A stretch of DNA of 64,000 nucleotides from Clavibacter sp. VKM Ac-2873. Its GTDB lineage: Bacteria; Actinomycetota; Actinomycetes; Actinomycetales; Microbacteriaceae. Made by a program: the position numbers and the translations under genes. Within the stretch, counting starts at the first letter, position 1. Each line of letters starts with the position of its first letter. The notes below the pieces were generated by a model. That model was given only the letters and a program-made list of their open reading frames with translations, had not been told where the DNA came from and ran no database searches. The stretch is from NCBI RefSeq assembly GCF_015351075.1, contig NZ_JADKRS010000003.1:62001-126000 (forward strand). The letters run 5' to 3'. Shown in pieces: positions 1 to 8,147 of the stretch.

Positions 1-496
1 CCTCCGCTGCGCGCGCCTCCCCCGCGGATGTGACGGTCTGCACCGTGAGGGAGCCGCGAGCACGGAGGCTGCGGATGAGGTCCGCGGACGGGAGACCGAA
101 CGTGAAGCTGACGAGCGGGACAGGGTCCGAGAGGAGGAGCTGGACCTTCTCCTCCCAGCGGTCGTCGTCCTCGTGGAGGTCGGGGAGCTCGAGCACCCCC
201 AGCCGCTCGGCCGTCGGCCGCAGCGCCGCACGGTACCGATCGTGCTCGCGCACCGAGGCCCGGGAGGCGTGGGGCACGAACAGGTTCACGCCGAACACGG
301 CCGTCCGCTCCCGGACCGCCTCGATCTGCGTCCTCAGCGCCTCGGGCGTGAGGTAGCCCGCGGCGAGCTGCCCGAAGTGCCCGGCCGTCGCGGCCGCGAT
401 CACGAGCTCGGGGGTCGAGGCCCCGCCCGCCATGGGCGCGGCGAAGACCGGCGCGCGGTCCGCGAGGAGGCGAGGCAGGGGCACGGTCGCGGTCAC
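1..496 (-). CDS. Nitronate monooxygenase-like (NPD family) flavoprotein, C-terminus outside window
   Basis: About 165 residues of the N-terminal part are visible and the frame is open to the window edge, so the 3' end is missing. The GTG start at 496 follows a GGAGGAG ribosome site. Near the start is APVFAAPMAGGASTPELV, the FMN-binding opening of the 2-nitropropane dioxygenase/nitronate monooxygenase family, followed by an alternating alpha/beta pattern with FGVNLFVP and FTFGLPS, both typical of this TIM barrel. These enzymes oxidise alkyl nitronates with FMN and O2; related enoyl reductases share the fold. The next gene in the same direction is a MerR regulator 86 nt upstream, so co-transcription is possible. 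Family assignment is firm, substrate is not. Confidence 0.85.
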   Translation of the reverse strand, partial: MTATVPLPRLLADRAPVFAAPMAGGASTPELVIAAATAGHFGQLAAGYLTPEALRTQIEAVRERTAVFGVNLFVPHASRASVREHDRYRAALRPTAERLGVLELPDLHEDDDRWEEKVQLLLSDPVPLVSFTFGLPSADLIRSLRARGSLTVQTVTSAGEARAAE

Positions 497-581
497 GGCC
501 TCCTCCGCCCGATGAGGCGCGCCCCCCGCGTGTCGTGGACGCGCGGATCGGATCCGGCCGCGCCCCCGGTAGCCGGGCCGG

Positions 582-995
582 TCACGCAGCCACGGTCGCG
601 GTGCCCGCGTACGCCGGCCCGCCCTCGCGCAGCGCCGGGCAGTGCTCCGGCGTCGGGTGCAGGCAGACGTCGATGACCCGCTCGAGCTCCTCGCGCGCCC
701 GCTCGAGCTCGGCGATGGCCGCGGTTATCCGGTCGCGCTCGGAGCGCAGCAGCGCGAGCGACTCGGGCGCCGCGACGCCGGTGTCGACGCTCGGGAGCAG
801 CTGGCGGATCGTGCGGCTCGGGAGGCCCGCCGCGAACAGCTGCTGGATCAGCTGCACGCGCTCGACCGCGGCCTCCGGGTAGACGCGCTGGCCGCTCATC
901 GTGCGCTCGGCCGGCAGCAGGCCCTGCTCCTCGTAGTACCGGAGCGCCCGCGTGCTCACGCCCGCGCGCCCCGCCACGTCGCCGATCCGCAGCAT
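582..995 (-). CDS. MerR-family transcriptional regulator
   Basis: 137 residues. It opens with MLRIGDVAGRAGVSTRALRY, the MerR winged helix-turn-helix, followed by YEEQGLL and a long coiled-coil dimerisation helix at about residues 78-110. The short C-terminus carries C111 and C119 (CLHPTPEHC) but not the SoxR iron-sulfur cluster pattern, so this may be a thiol or small-molecule sensor; the effector is unknown. ATG at 995 is chosen because the family motif begins there. The gene is divergent from an SDR oxidoreductase at 1134, and the shared 138-bp gap holds a palindrome placed as expected for a MerR operator, so the SDR is its likely target. Confidence 0.9.
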   Translation of the reverse strand: MLRIGDVAGRAGVSTRALRYYEEQGLLPAERTMSGQRVYPEAAVERVQLIQQLFAAGLPSRTIRQLLPSVDTGVAAPESLALLRSERDRITAAIAELERAREELERVIDVCLHPTPEHCPALREGGPAYAGTATVAA

Positions 996-1050
996 GCCGT
1001 CCTCGTCCCTCGTGGTGATGGTGGTGATCCTGTCGATCCGCCGGGCGGAC

Positions 1051-1082
1051 TTGCCCTTCACGTCGACGTCAACTCCTAGCGT
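1051..1082 (+). promoter_or_regulatory. Candidate MerR-controlled promoter with central palindrome
   Basis: A TTGCCC box (1051-1056) and a TAGCGT box (1077-1082) are 20 bp apart, the over-long spacing typical of MerR-activated promoters. The spacer contains TTCACGTCGACGTCAA (1058-1073), an inverted repeat with one mismatch per arm around ACGTCGACGT. It lies between the divergent merR and SDR genes. Confidence 0.6.
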
Positions 1083-1133
1083 AGGCCGCGCCGCACCGCG
1101 CGAACGACGCGGGCGGCAGGAGGAAGAGCACGC

Positions 1134-1847
1134 ATGGACATCCAGGATCAGGTCGCCCTCGTCACCGGCGCCAACCGCGGCATCGGCCGCACCTTCGTCG
1201 AGGAGCTGCTCGCGCGCGGCGCCCGCAAGGTCTACGCGACCGCGCGCCGCCCCGAGGCGATCGACATCCCCGGCGTCGAGGTGCTGCGCCTCGACCTCGC
1301 CGACCCGGCGTCGGTGGCCGCCGCGGCCGAGGCCGCGCAGGACGTGACGCTCGTGGTCAACAACGCGGGCATCTCCACGGGCGCGACGCTCGTCACGGGC
1401 GACATGGCGGAGATCCGCCGCGAGATGGACACCCACTTCTACGGCACGCTCGGCGTGATCCGCGCCTTCGCGCCCGTGCTCGCGGCCAACGGCGGCGGCG
1501 CGATCGTCAACATCCTCTCGGCGCTGTCGTGGTTCTCGACCCCCGCCAACGGCGGCTACGCGGCGGCGAAGGCGGCCGAGTGGAACATGACGAACGCGGT
1601 GCGGCTGGAGCTCGCCGGGCAGGGCACGTTCGTGCAGGGCGTGCACCTCGGGGCGGCCGACACCGACATCATGGCCGGCTACGACGGCCCGATGATCGAC
1701 CCTCGCGACGTGCCGCGGGCGTCGCTCGACGGGCTGGTCGCCGGATCCTTCGAGGTCGTCGTCGACGAATGGAGCCGCATGGTGAAGGACTCGCTGGCCG
1801 GCGACCCCTCGCCCTTCTACGAGAAGATGCGCGCGATCCTCGGCTGA
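1134..1847 (+). CDS. Short-chain dehydrogenase/reductase (SDR)
   Basis: 237 residues, the usual length of a classical SDR. It shows the NAD(P)-binding TGANRGIGR near residue 12, NNAGIS in the middle, and a catalytic Ser...Tyr-x3-Lys region (NILSALSWF, then GYAAAKAAEW). Substrate cannot be read from sequence. An AGGAGG ribosome site lies about 11 nt before the ATG. It is divergent from the MerR gene and probably induced by it. Downstream is a convergent membrane protein, so it is likely monocistronic. Confidence 0.9.
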   Translation: MDIQDQVALVTGANRGIGRTFVEELLARGARKVYATARRPEAIDIPGVEVLRLDLADPASVAAAAEAAQDVTLVVNNAGISTGATLVTGDMAEIRREMDTHFYGTLGVIRAFAPVLAANGGGAIVNILSALSWFSTPANGGYAAAKAAEWNMTNAVRLELAGQGTFVQGVHLGAADTDIMAGYDGPMIDPRDVPRASLDGLVAGSFEVVVDEWSRMVKDSLAGDPSPFYEKMRAILG

Positions 1848-1872
1848 TCCCCGCGGCCGGGCGCCGCGGCCC

Positions 1873-2592
1873 TCAGCCCGCCGTGACGCGCACGGATCCG
1901 CCCTCGAGCACGAACTCGAGCGCCGTGCCCTCGGGGAACTCGTCGCGGAGCTCGGCCGGCATGTCGCCCGTGACCGTGAGGACGCCGCGGGCCGGGAACG
2001 AGCCCGCCGCGCACCCGCCGACGGGGTTCGCCCCGCGGGCGAAGCGCGGGGCGACGACCGTGACGCACGCCTCGTCGTCCGCGGGGTTCTCGAGGCCGAT
2101 GACCGTGAGGCCGTGGAACTCGCCGACGCCCGTGGCGACGTCCTGGTACCAGTCGTCCCAGCGGTCGGGGACGGGGCGGTCGGGATCCAGCGCGACGGTC
2201 CCGACGTCGCGGCCCGTCATCGACGTGAGTCCCGAGGTGAGCGCGACGGTCGCGCCGACCGCGACGAGGACGGACGCCGCCCAGAGGATCGCGGTGCGGC
2301 GGCGCCGCGGGGACGCCGGGCGGGCGGCGGCGGCCTCGGCCGGGCCCTCCTCGGCGGCGTCGCGGTCGTCCTCGGCGGCGTCGCGCTGGTCGGCGGACGG
2401 ATCCGCGGGGGCAGCCGGGGGCGCAGCGAGGGGCGCGCGCGCCGGCGCGGAGGCCGAGGACCCGGCGCCCGACCGGCCCTGCTGCGACTCCAGCTCCCGC
2501 AGGCGGTCGAGCTCGGCCTCGTCGAGGTCGGGCCGCGGTCCGTACGCGCGACGGCGCAGCTCCCGGAGCTCGCTGCGCTGCGCCTCGTCCAT
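1873..2592 (-). CDS. Hypothetical single-pass membrane protein
   Basis: 239 residues, not recognised as a named family. Residues 1-40 are charged and probably helical (MDEAQRSELRELRRRAYG). Residues 45-98 are low-complexity Ala/Pro/Asp/Glu, and one transmembrane helix lies at about 101-122 after a basic RRRR stretch, giving an inside-N topology. The outside domain of about 110 residues contains two cysteines (ACVTVV and GGCAAG) that could form a disulfide. The start is supported by a leaderless-type box CAGGAT exactly 6 nt before the ATG. Function unknown. Confidence 0.75.
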   Translation of the reverse strand: MDEAQRSELRELRRRAYGPRPDLDEAELDRLRELESQQGRSGAGSSASAPARAPLAAPPAAPADPSADQRDAAEDDRDAAEEGPAEAAAARPASPRRRRTAILWAASVLVAVGATVALTSGLTSMTGRDVGTVALDPDRPVPDRWDDWYQDVATGVGEFHGLTVIGLENPADDEACVTVVAPRFARGANPVGGCAAGSFPARGVLTVTGDMPAELRDEFPEGTALEFVLEGGSVRVTAG

Positions 2593-2678
2593 GCGCCGAT
2601 CCTGTCACCGTGCGGCCCGCGCGTCCCGGGTCGCGGCCGACCCTGTCCGCCGGGCGACCGCGCGCCTACGCTCACCCC

Positions 2679-3530
2679 ATGCTCACCGAGACGGACCTGC
2701 GGCTCCCCGACGGCCGCACGCTGCACTGCTACGACACGGGACCGGGCGACGCCGCCGACCTCGTGGTCGTCTACCACCACGGCACCCCGAACGTCGGGCC
2801 GCCGCCCGCGCCGCTCGTCGAGGCGCCCGCGGGCCGCGGGATCCGGTGGGTGTCGTACGACCGGCCGGGGTACGGCGGATCCACCCGGCGCCCGGGCCGG
2901 ACCGTCGCCGACGCGGCCGCCGACGACGCGGCCGTCGCCGACGCCCTCGGGATAGACCGCTTCGCCGTGCTCGGGCACTCGAGCGGCGCGGTGCTCGCCC
3001 TGGCCGCCGCGGCCGCGCTCCCGGGGCGCGTCCTCGGCGCGCTGTGCGGGGCCGCCCTCGCGCCCGTCGATGCGGAGGGCCTCGACTGGTTCGCCGGCAT
3101 GCACGCGGGCGGCGAGCGGGAGCTGCGCGCGGCCCTCATGGGCGCGGAGGCGCTCGAGGCGGAGCTCGCCGCGTCCGAGTTCGACCCGGCGATGTTCACC
3201 GACGGCGACCTGCGCGCGCTCGAGGGCGACTGGGCGTGGCTGGACCGGGTCGCGGCGCACGGGCTGGATGCCGGGCCCGGCGGCATGGTCGACGACGACC
3301 TCGCGCTCGTCGCCGCCTGGGGCGTCGACCTCGCGGCCATCCGCGCGCCGGTGGTCCTCCTGCACGGCGACGCCGACCGCATCGCGCCCGTCGCCCACGC
3401 GCGCTGGCTCGCCGACCGCGTGCCGGGCGTCGAGCTCGTGATCCGCCCGGGCGACGGCCACATCGCGGTGCTGCACGGCGCAGCCGACGCGCTCGGGCGG
3501 CTGCGGGACCGGATCCGCGCGGCCGGCTAG
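2679..3530 (+). CDS. Alpha/beta-fold hydrolase
   Basis: 283 residues. An alpha/beta hydrolase with VVYHHGTPN (oxyanion-hole HG), the nucleophile elbow GHSSGAVLAL, an acidic residue in LLHGDADRIAP and the catalytic His in GDGHIAVLHG, so the triad Ser-Asp-His is complete. A longer upstream reading is possible, but the ATG at 2679 is preferred because the family fold begins at MLTETDLRLPDGRTL and a TACGCT box lies exactly 6 nt before it, as in other leaderless genes here. Substrate unknown. Its stop codon overlaps that of the convergent VOC gene by 4 nt. Confidence 0.9.
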   Translation: MLTETDLRLPDGRTLHCYDTGPGDAADLVVVYHHGTPNVGPPPAPLVEAPAGRGIRWVSYDRPGYGGSTRRPGRTVADAAADDAAVADALGIDRFAVLGHSSGAVLALAAAAALPGRVLGALCGAALAPVDAEGLDWFAGMHAGGERELRAALMGAEALEAELAASEFDPAMFTDGDLRALEGDWAWLDRVAAHGLDAGPGGMVDDDLALVAAWGVDLAAIRAPVVLLHGDADRIAPVAHARWLADRVPGVELVIRPGDGHIAVLHGAADALGRLRDRIRAAG

Positions 3531-3925
3531 GCGTCCGCGCCCGGGTCCATCCAGAACGGCGAGTAGTGGTAGCCGTCGAGGTCGTCGAACTGGCGCTGGT
3601 ACATCGCGGGGTGCTCGTCGGTGTCGCCGATGCGGCCGCCGGCCGCGCGGGCCCGCTCGACGAGCGCGTCCACCGCCGCGCGGCTGTCGAGGTCGAACGA
3701 GACGTTCACCTTCGAGGGCGAGTCGGGGCCGCCGACCAGCTCCTCGACGCCCCCGACGCTCGCGTACATCTCGCGGCTGGCGAGCATGACGAACTGGTCG
3801 GGCGCGATCGCGAAGCACGCGTTCCGCGGACCGGACATGGCGTCGATCCGTGTCCAGCCGAGAGCGGCGTAGAAGGCGGCCGCGCGTGCGACGTCCGCGA
3901 CGGGGCAGGTGAGGAAGAGGCTCAT
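3527..3925 (-). CDS. VOC superfamily (glyoxalase/bleomycin-resistance-like) protein
   Basis: 132 residues, one vicinal-oxygen-chelate domain built of two beta-alpha-beta-beta-beta halves: MSLFLTCPVADVARAAAFY at the start, and DDLDGYHYSPFWMDP near the end. Such proteins include lactoylglutathione lyases, dioxygenases and antibiotic-binding proteins. The actinobacterial subgroup with this C-terminus usually has no assigned substrate. It is convergent with the hydrolase, with a 4-nt overlap of the ends. Confidence 0.85.
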   Translation of the reverse strand: MSLFLTCPVADVARAAAFYAALGWTRIDAMSGPRNACFAIAPDQFVMLASREMYASVGGVEELVGGPDSPSKVNVSFDLDSRAAVDALVERARAAGGRIGDTDEHPAMYQRQFDDLDGYHYSPFWMDPGADA

Positions 3926-4054
3926 GCGGACGACCCTCGCGCGTGGGGAACCCGTTGTCGAGACCCGTGCGCGCGCCGGCCTGCCTGGCCTCGAGACGGC
4001 TCTCGCCGACCCGGACGGATCCGGATCGGCGAGAGGGAGGTGGAGCGGCGCGGG

Positions 4055-5656
4055 TCAGTGCCCGCGCGACACCCGCCGCGGCAGGGCGAACACGAGCGCG
4101 AAGGCGGCGACCGCGAAGATCGCGCTGACGCCCATCGCCTGGGCGGACGCGTCGGTGAACGCCTGCGGCACCATCTGCGGTCCGCGGATCCCGGCGCCCG
4201 CCACGCCCGCGAAGAGCACGCTGCCGATCACCGCGATGCCGACCGCCGAGCCGACGCGCTGCACGGTGCCGATGACGCCGGATGCCGCGCCCGCCTCCGC
4301 GGGGTCGACCGTCGCGACGATGAACTGCGCGTTCGGGGCGATGAAGAGGCCGTTGCCGATGCCCGCGAGCAGCAGCGGGACGAGCAGCATCCAGCTGTTC
4401 AGGTCCGCGGCCGCCGTGTTCAGCAGCACGAGCCACAGCCAGATGAGGCCGACGCTGACGAGCGCCGTGCCGATCACGAGCACGGTGCGGCCGAGGCGGT
4501 TCGTCAGGCGGTTGCTCTGCGAGGAGCCGACGATGCTGCCGATCGCGAACGGGATCGAGACGAGGCCCGACGCGAGCGCCGAGTTGCCGAGGCCCGACTG
4601 CCACAGGATCGAGATGGTGAAGAAGATGCTCGTGAAGGCCGCGAAGTAGACCATCGCGAGGATCACGCCGCCCGTGAACGCGGCGTGCGAGAACAGGTGC
4701 GGCGGCACGAGGACGCCCTTGGAGCGCTTCGTCTGCATGACCTCCCACGCGCCGAAGAGCGCGAGGAGCACGACGCCGCCGGCGAGCGAGAGGTAGGTCC
4801 AGAGCGGCCAGCCCTGGTCCTGGCCGTCGATCAGCGGCACGAGCAGGGCCACGAGGCCGGCGCTCACGAGGAGGATGCCGACGAGGTCGACGCCCGATGC
4901 CGCGGGGGCGGCGGCCTTCGTCGGGGCGCCACCGCCCTGCGCACCCGGGCGCTGCCCGGACTGCGCGCGCACGTCGCCCGCGACCTCCTCGGCCACCTTC
5001 CGGCTCGGGAGCAGGAAGATCGCCGCGATGACGGTCGCGAGGCCGACGGGCAGGTTCACGAAGAAGACCAGGCGCCAGCCCGACTCCTCCCCCGCCGCCT
5101 GGATGATGAGGCCTCCCACGATCGGGCCGAGGGCGGAGGAGACGCCGATGACGGCGCCCATGATGGCGAACGCCTTGCCGCGCGCCTGCGGCGGGAACAG
5201 CAGCTGGATGAAGGCGGTCACCGCGGGCACGAACAGTCCGCCGGCGAGCCCCTGCACCACGCGCGCGATCACGAGCTGGAGGTCGTCCTGGGCCACGCCG
5301 CACGCGAGGCTGGCGAGCGTGAAGAGCGCGATGCCCGTCACGAACACCCACTTGTGCCCGTAGCGGTCGCCGAGTCGGCCCGCGGGGATCAGCGCGAGGC
5401 CGAACGCGAGCGCGTAGCCGGAGATGATCCAGCTCAGCGTCGACTCGGAGGCCTCGAGGCTCGTGCGGATGGTGGGCAGCGCCACGTTCACGATCGTGGT
5501 GTCGAGCAGCGCGATGAACATGCCGGCCAGCAGCACGATGAGCGCCTGCCAGGCGCGGCGCGAGACGACGGGGGCGGCGGGCCGGGCGGCGCCGGGCGTC
5601 CCGGACGCGCCGGTGCCCCCGGCCGCCGGGCGGGCGGATGCGGTGGTGTCGGACAT
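4055..5656 (-). CDS. DHA2-family MFS multidrug exporter (EmrB/QacA type)
   Basis: 533 residues, the length of 14-helix DHA2 drug:H+ antiporters. It shows the first-helix signature LDTTIVNVALPTI, motif A GRLGDRYGHKW after helix 2, and about 14 hydrophobic segments with a Gly/Pro/Ala-rich cytoplasmic loop in the middle (about residues 205-240). The ATG at 5656 is chosen over in-frame upstream starts because AAAGGA precedes it and the upstream stretch is low-complexity. It is divergent from the rhamnogalacturonan lyase; no dedicated regulator lies next to it. Substrate unknown. Confidence 0.92.
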   Translation of the reverse strand: MSDTTASARPAAGGTGASGTPGAARPAAPVVSRRAWQALIVLLAGMFIALLDTTIVNVALPTIRTSLEASESTLSWIISGYALAFGLALIPAGRLGDRYGHKWVFVTGIALFTLASLACGVAQDDLQLVIARVVQGLAGGLFVPAVTAFIQLLFPPQARGKAFAIMGAVIGVSSALGPIVGGLIIQAAGEESGWRLVFFVNLPVGLATVIAAIFLLPSRKVAEEVAGDVRAQSGQRPGAQGGGAPTKAAAPAASGVDLVGILLVSAGLVALLVPLIDGQDQGWPLWTYLSLAGGVVLLALFGAWEVMQTKRSKGVLVPPHLFSHAAFTGGVILAMVYFAAFTSIFFTISILWQSGLGNSALASGLVSIPFAIGSIVGSSQSNRLTNRLGRTVLVIGTALVSVGLIWLWLVLLNTAAADLNSWMLLVPLLLAGIGNGLFIAPNAQFIVATVDPAEAGAASGVIGTVQRVGSAVGIAVIGSVLFAGVAGAGIRGPQMVPQAFTDASAQAMGVSAIFAVAAFALVFALPRRVSRGH

Positions 5657-6059
5657 GGGGTCCTTTCGTGCCGGCGCGGGCGTCGGCGGTGGTGGTGCGA
5701 GCGGATCCGGCCGGCGAGCGCGCGAGCGGGCGACGAGGGCGCGGGACGGGAGGTCGGGCGCCTCTCGTGCGGGCGGACGGCGTGCACGGAGGAGGATCCG
5801 CGGCGGTGCGGGAGAGACGGCCGGGCGGATGCGCCCGTCGCGCCAGTCTGGCACCGGTTGACCCATGCGGCCTATCTCGATGTCCGGCCACAGCCTCCCG
5901 TCATCGGAGGGCGCCGCATCGCGCGTGTCCGCACCCGCGCCGCCGCCGCCGCGCCGCCGCGGGGGAGGGTGTCCGCGCCGGCGGACGACCGGCCCCTACC
6001 GTGGGCCCGCCGCGCCGGATCGGGCTCGCGCATCCCCTCGTCATCCACCCGGAGGCTCC
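5657..6059. promoter_or_regulatory. 403-bp divergent intergenic region between exporter and pectin lyase genes
   Basis: No credible gene. It contains a perfect inverted repeat GCCAGTCTGGC at 5842-5852, a possible operator for the exporter, next to a TTGACC box at 5859-5864. A TACCGT box at 5998-6003 could drive the lyase gene, giving a leader of roughly 50 nt. The rest is C-rich spacer. Confidence 0.4.
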
Positions 6060-8087
6060 GTGCCCGTCCCTCGCCGCCGGCTCCGCCGCGCCCTCGTCGC
6101 CGCGCTCGTGGCGGGCGCCGTCGCGGTCGCCCAGCTCCCCGCATCCGCAGCCCCGGCGGAGGCAGCCGGCGACCCCGGGGCCACGGCCGCTCCCTCGTCC
6201 GCATCCGCCACCGCGGCGTCGGGCACCGGCGCCCGCCAGATGGAGCGCCTCGACCGCGCGCCGGAGGCCACTGCGGTCCCGGGCGGCGTGCACCTCTCCT
6301 GGCGCATGCTCGGCACCGACCCCGACGCGATCGCGTTCGTCGTCGACCGCGACGGCTCGCGCATCACGCCGTCACCGCTCACCGACGCCACCGACCTGCT
6401 CGACCCCGACGGCGGGCCCGACGCGCACTACGTCGTCTCGAGCGTGCTCGACGGCGTCGAGGCGCCGGTCACCGGCTCGTTCGGCGTGCGCACCGGCCCG
6501 TACACGTCGGTGCCCCTCGACCGGCCCGCCGACGGCGTCACACCCACGGGCGAGTCGTACGGCTACAGCGCCAACGACACGAGCGTGGGCGACGCCGACG
6601 GCGACGGGCAGTACGAGCTGTTCGTCAAGTGGGACCCGAGCGACTCCAAGGACAACAGCCAGGCCGGGTACACGGGTCCCGTCCTCCTCGACGCGTACCG
6701 GCTCGACGGCACCCGCCTGTGGCGCATCGACCTCGGCCCGAACATCCGCGCCGGGGCCCACTACACGCAGTTCCAGGTCTACGACTACGACGGCGACGGC
6801 CGGGCCGAGGTCGCGATGAAGACGGCCGACGGCACGGTCGACGGCCAGGGGAACGTGCTCGGCGACGCGTCCGCCGATCACCGGAACCCCGCCGGACGCG
6901 TGCTGGAGGGTCCCGAGTCGCTCACGGTGTTCGACGGGCTCACGGGCGCCGTCATCGACAGCGTGCCGTACGACCCGCCGCGCGGCGCCATCGCGTCGTG
7001 GGGCGACACCTACGGCAACCGGGTCGACCGCTTCCTCGCCGCCACCGCCTACCTCGACGGCGAGCGCCCCAGCCTCATCGTGAGCCGCGGCTACTACGCG
7101 CGCACGGCCATCGCCGCCTACGACCTGCGCGACGGGCATCTGGTGGAGCGGTGGATCCTCGACAGCGCCACCCCGGGCAACGCGGCGGCCGCCGGCGAAG
7201 GCGACCACGCCATGGAGGTCGCGGACGTCGACGGCGACGGGCGCGACGAGATCGTGTTCGGCTCGATGACGGTCGACGACGACGGGACGCTCCTCTACTC
7301 CACCGGCCTCGGGCACGGCGACGCCCTGCACGTGGCCGACCTCGTGCCGGACGACCCGGGCTACGAGGTGTTCGCGGTGCACGAGATCATGTCCCGCTCG
7401 GGCGATCGGGCGGCGACCATGCGCGACGCCCGCACCGGCCGCATCCTCTGGAGCATCCCCGGCGACCACGACACGGGGCGCGGATCCGCGGCCGACGTCG
7501 ATCCCCGCCACCCCGGCGCGGAGGCGTGGGCGTCGGGGCTCGGGCCCGACGGGAAGGACCACCCGCAGCTCCGCTCGGCGGACGGCGACCTCATCGCGAA
7601 CCGCATGCCGGGCACGGTCTTCACGGCGTGGTGGGACGGGGATCCGCTCCGCGAGATCGTGGACGACGACTACGACGCCTCGATCGGCGCCGGCACGCCC
7701 CTCATCGCGAAGTGGGACTGGGCCACCGCGACCCAGCGCACGGTCCTCCGGGCCGACGGCGCCCTGAGCGACAACGGCACCAAGGGCGACCCGATGCTCC
7801 AGGCCGACCTGATGGGCGACTGGCGCGAGGAGCTCGTGTGGCGCAGCGCCGACTCGAGCGAGCTGCGCATCTACTCCACCACCGACCAGTCGGACATGCG
7901 GCTGCGCACGCTCATGCAGGACCCCGTCTACCGGCTGGCGGTCGCGTGGCAGAACACGGGCTACGACCAGCCGCCCGAGGCGAGCTACTTCATCGGCGCG
8001 GGGATGGGCACGCCGCCCGTGCCGCGCATCCGACTCGCGGGGCCGGACGGTGGGCCTGCGGACGCGCCTGCCGACGCGGCCGGATAG
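6060..8087 (+). CDS. Secreted rhamnogalacturonan lyase, PL11 family
   Basis: 675 residues. The N-terminus is a signal peptide: basic VPVPRRRLRRALVAAL, a hydrophobic core and cleavage around residues 28-35. The mature part begins with a fibronectin-like strand region, then an eight-bladed beta-propeller with calcium-binding Asp-rich loops (GDADGDGQYELFVKWDP, YDYDGDGRAEVAMKTADG, DVDGDGRDEIVFGSM), the hallmark of YesW/YesX-type lyases that cleave the rhamnose-galacturonate backbone of pectin by beta-elimination. GTG at 6060 follows GGAGG at 4 nt and starts directly at the signal peptide. It points to a plant-associated lifestyle. Whether it is endo- or exo-acting cannot be told. Confidence 0.92.
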   Translation: MPVPRRRLRRALVAALVAGAVAVAQLPASAAPAEAAGDPGATAAPSSASATAASGTGARQMERLDRAPEATAVPGGVHLSWRMLGTDPDAIAFVVDRDGSRITPSPLTDATDLLDPDGGPDAHYVVSSVLDGVEAPVTGSFGVRTGPYTSVPLDRPADGVTPTGESYGYSANDTSVGDADGDGQYELFVKWDPSDSKDNSQAGYTGPVLLDAYRLDGTRLWRIDLGPNIRAGAHYTQFQVYDYDGDGRAEVAMKTADGTVDGQGNVLGDASADHRNPAGRVLEGPESLTVFDGLTGAVIDSVPYDPPRGAIASWGDTYGNRVDRFLAATAYLDGERPSLIVSRGYYARTAIAAYDLRDGHLVERWILDSATPGNAAAAGEGDHAMEVADVDGDGRDEIVFGSMTVDDDGTLLYSTGLGHGDALHVADLVPDDPGYEVFAVHEIMSRSGDRAATMRDARTGRILWSIPGDHDTGRGSAADVDPRHPGAEAWASGLGPDGKDHPQLRSADGDLIANRMPGTVFTAWWDGDPLREIVDDDYDASIGAGTPLIAKWDWATATQRTVLRADGALSDNGTKGDPMLQADLMGDWREELVWRSADSSELRIYSTTDQSDMRLRTLMQDPVYRLAVAWQNTGYDQPPEASYFIGAGMGTPPVPRIRLAGPDGGPADAPADAAG

Positions 8088-8147
8088 CGTGCCCGTTCCG
8101 TCATCCGGCGGATGCGCCCGCGGCGGCCGCGTCGATACCGTGGGCGG

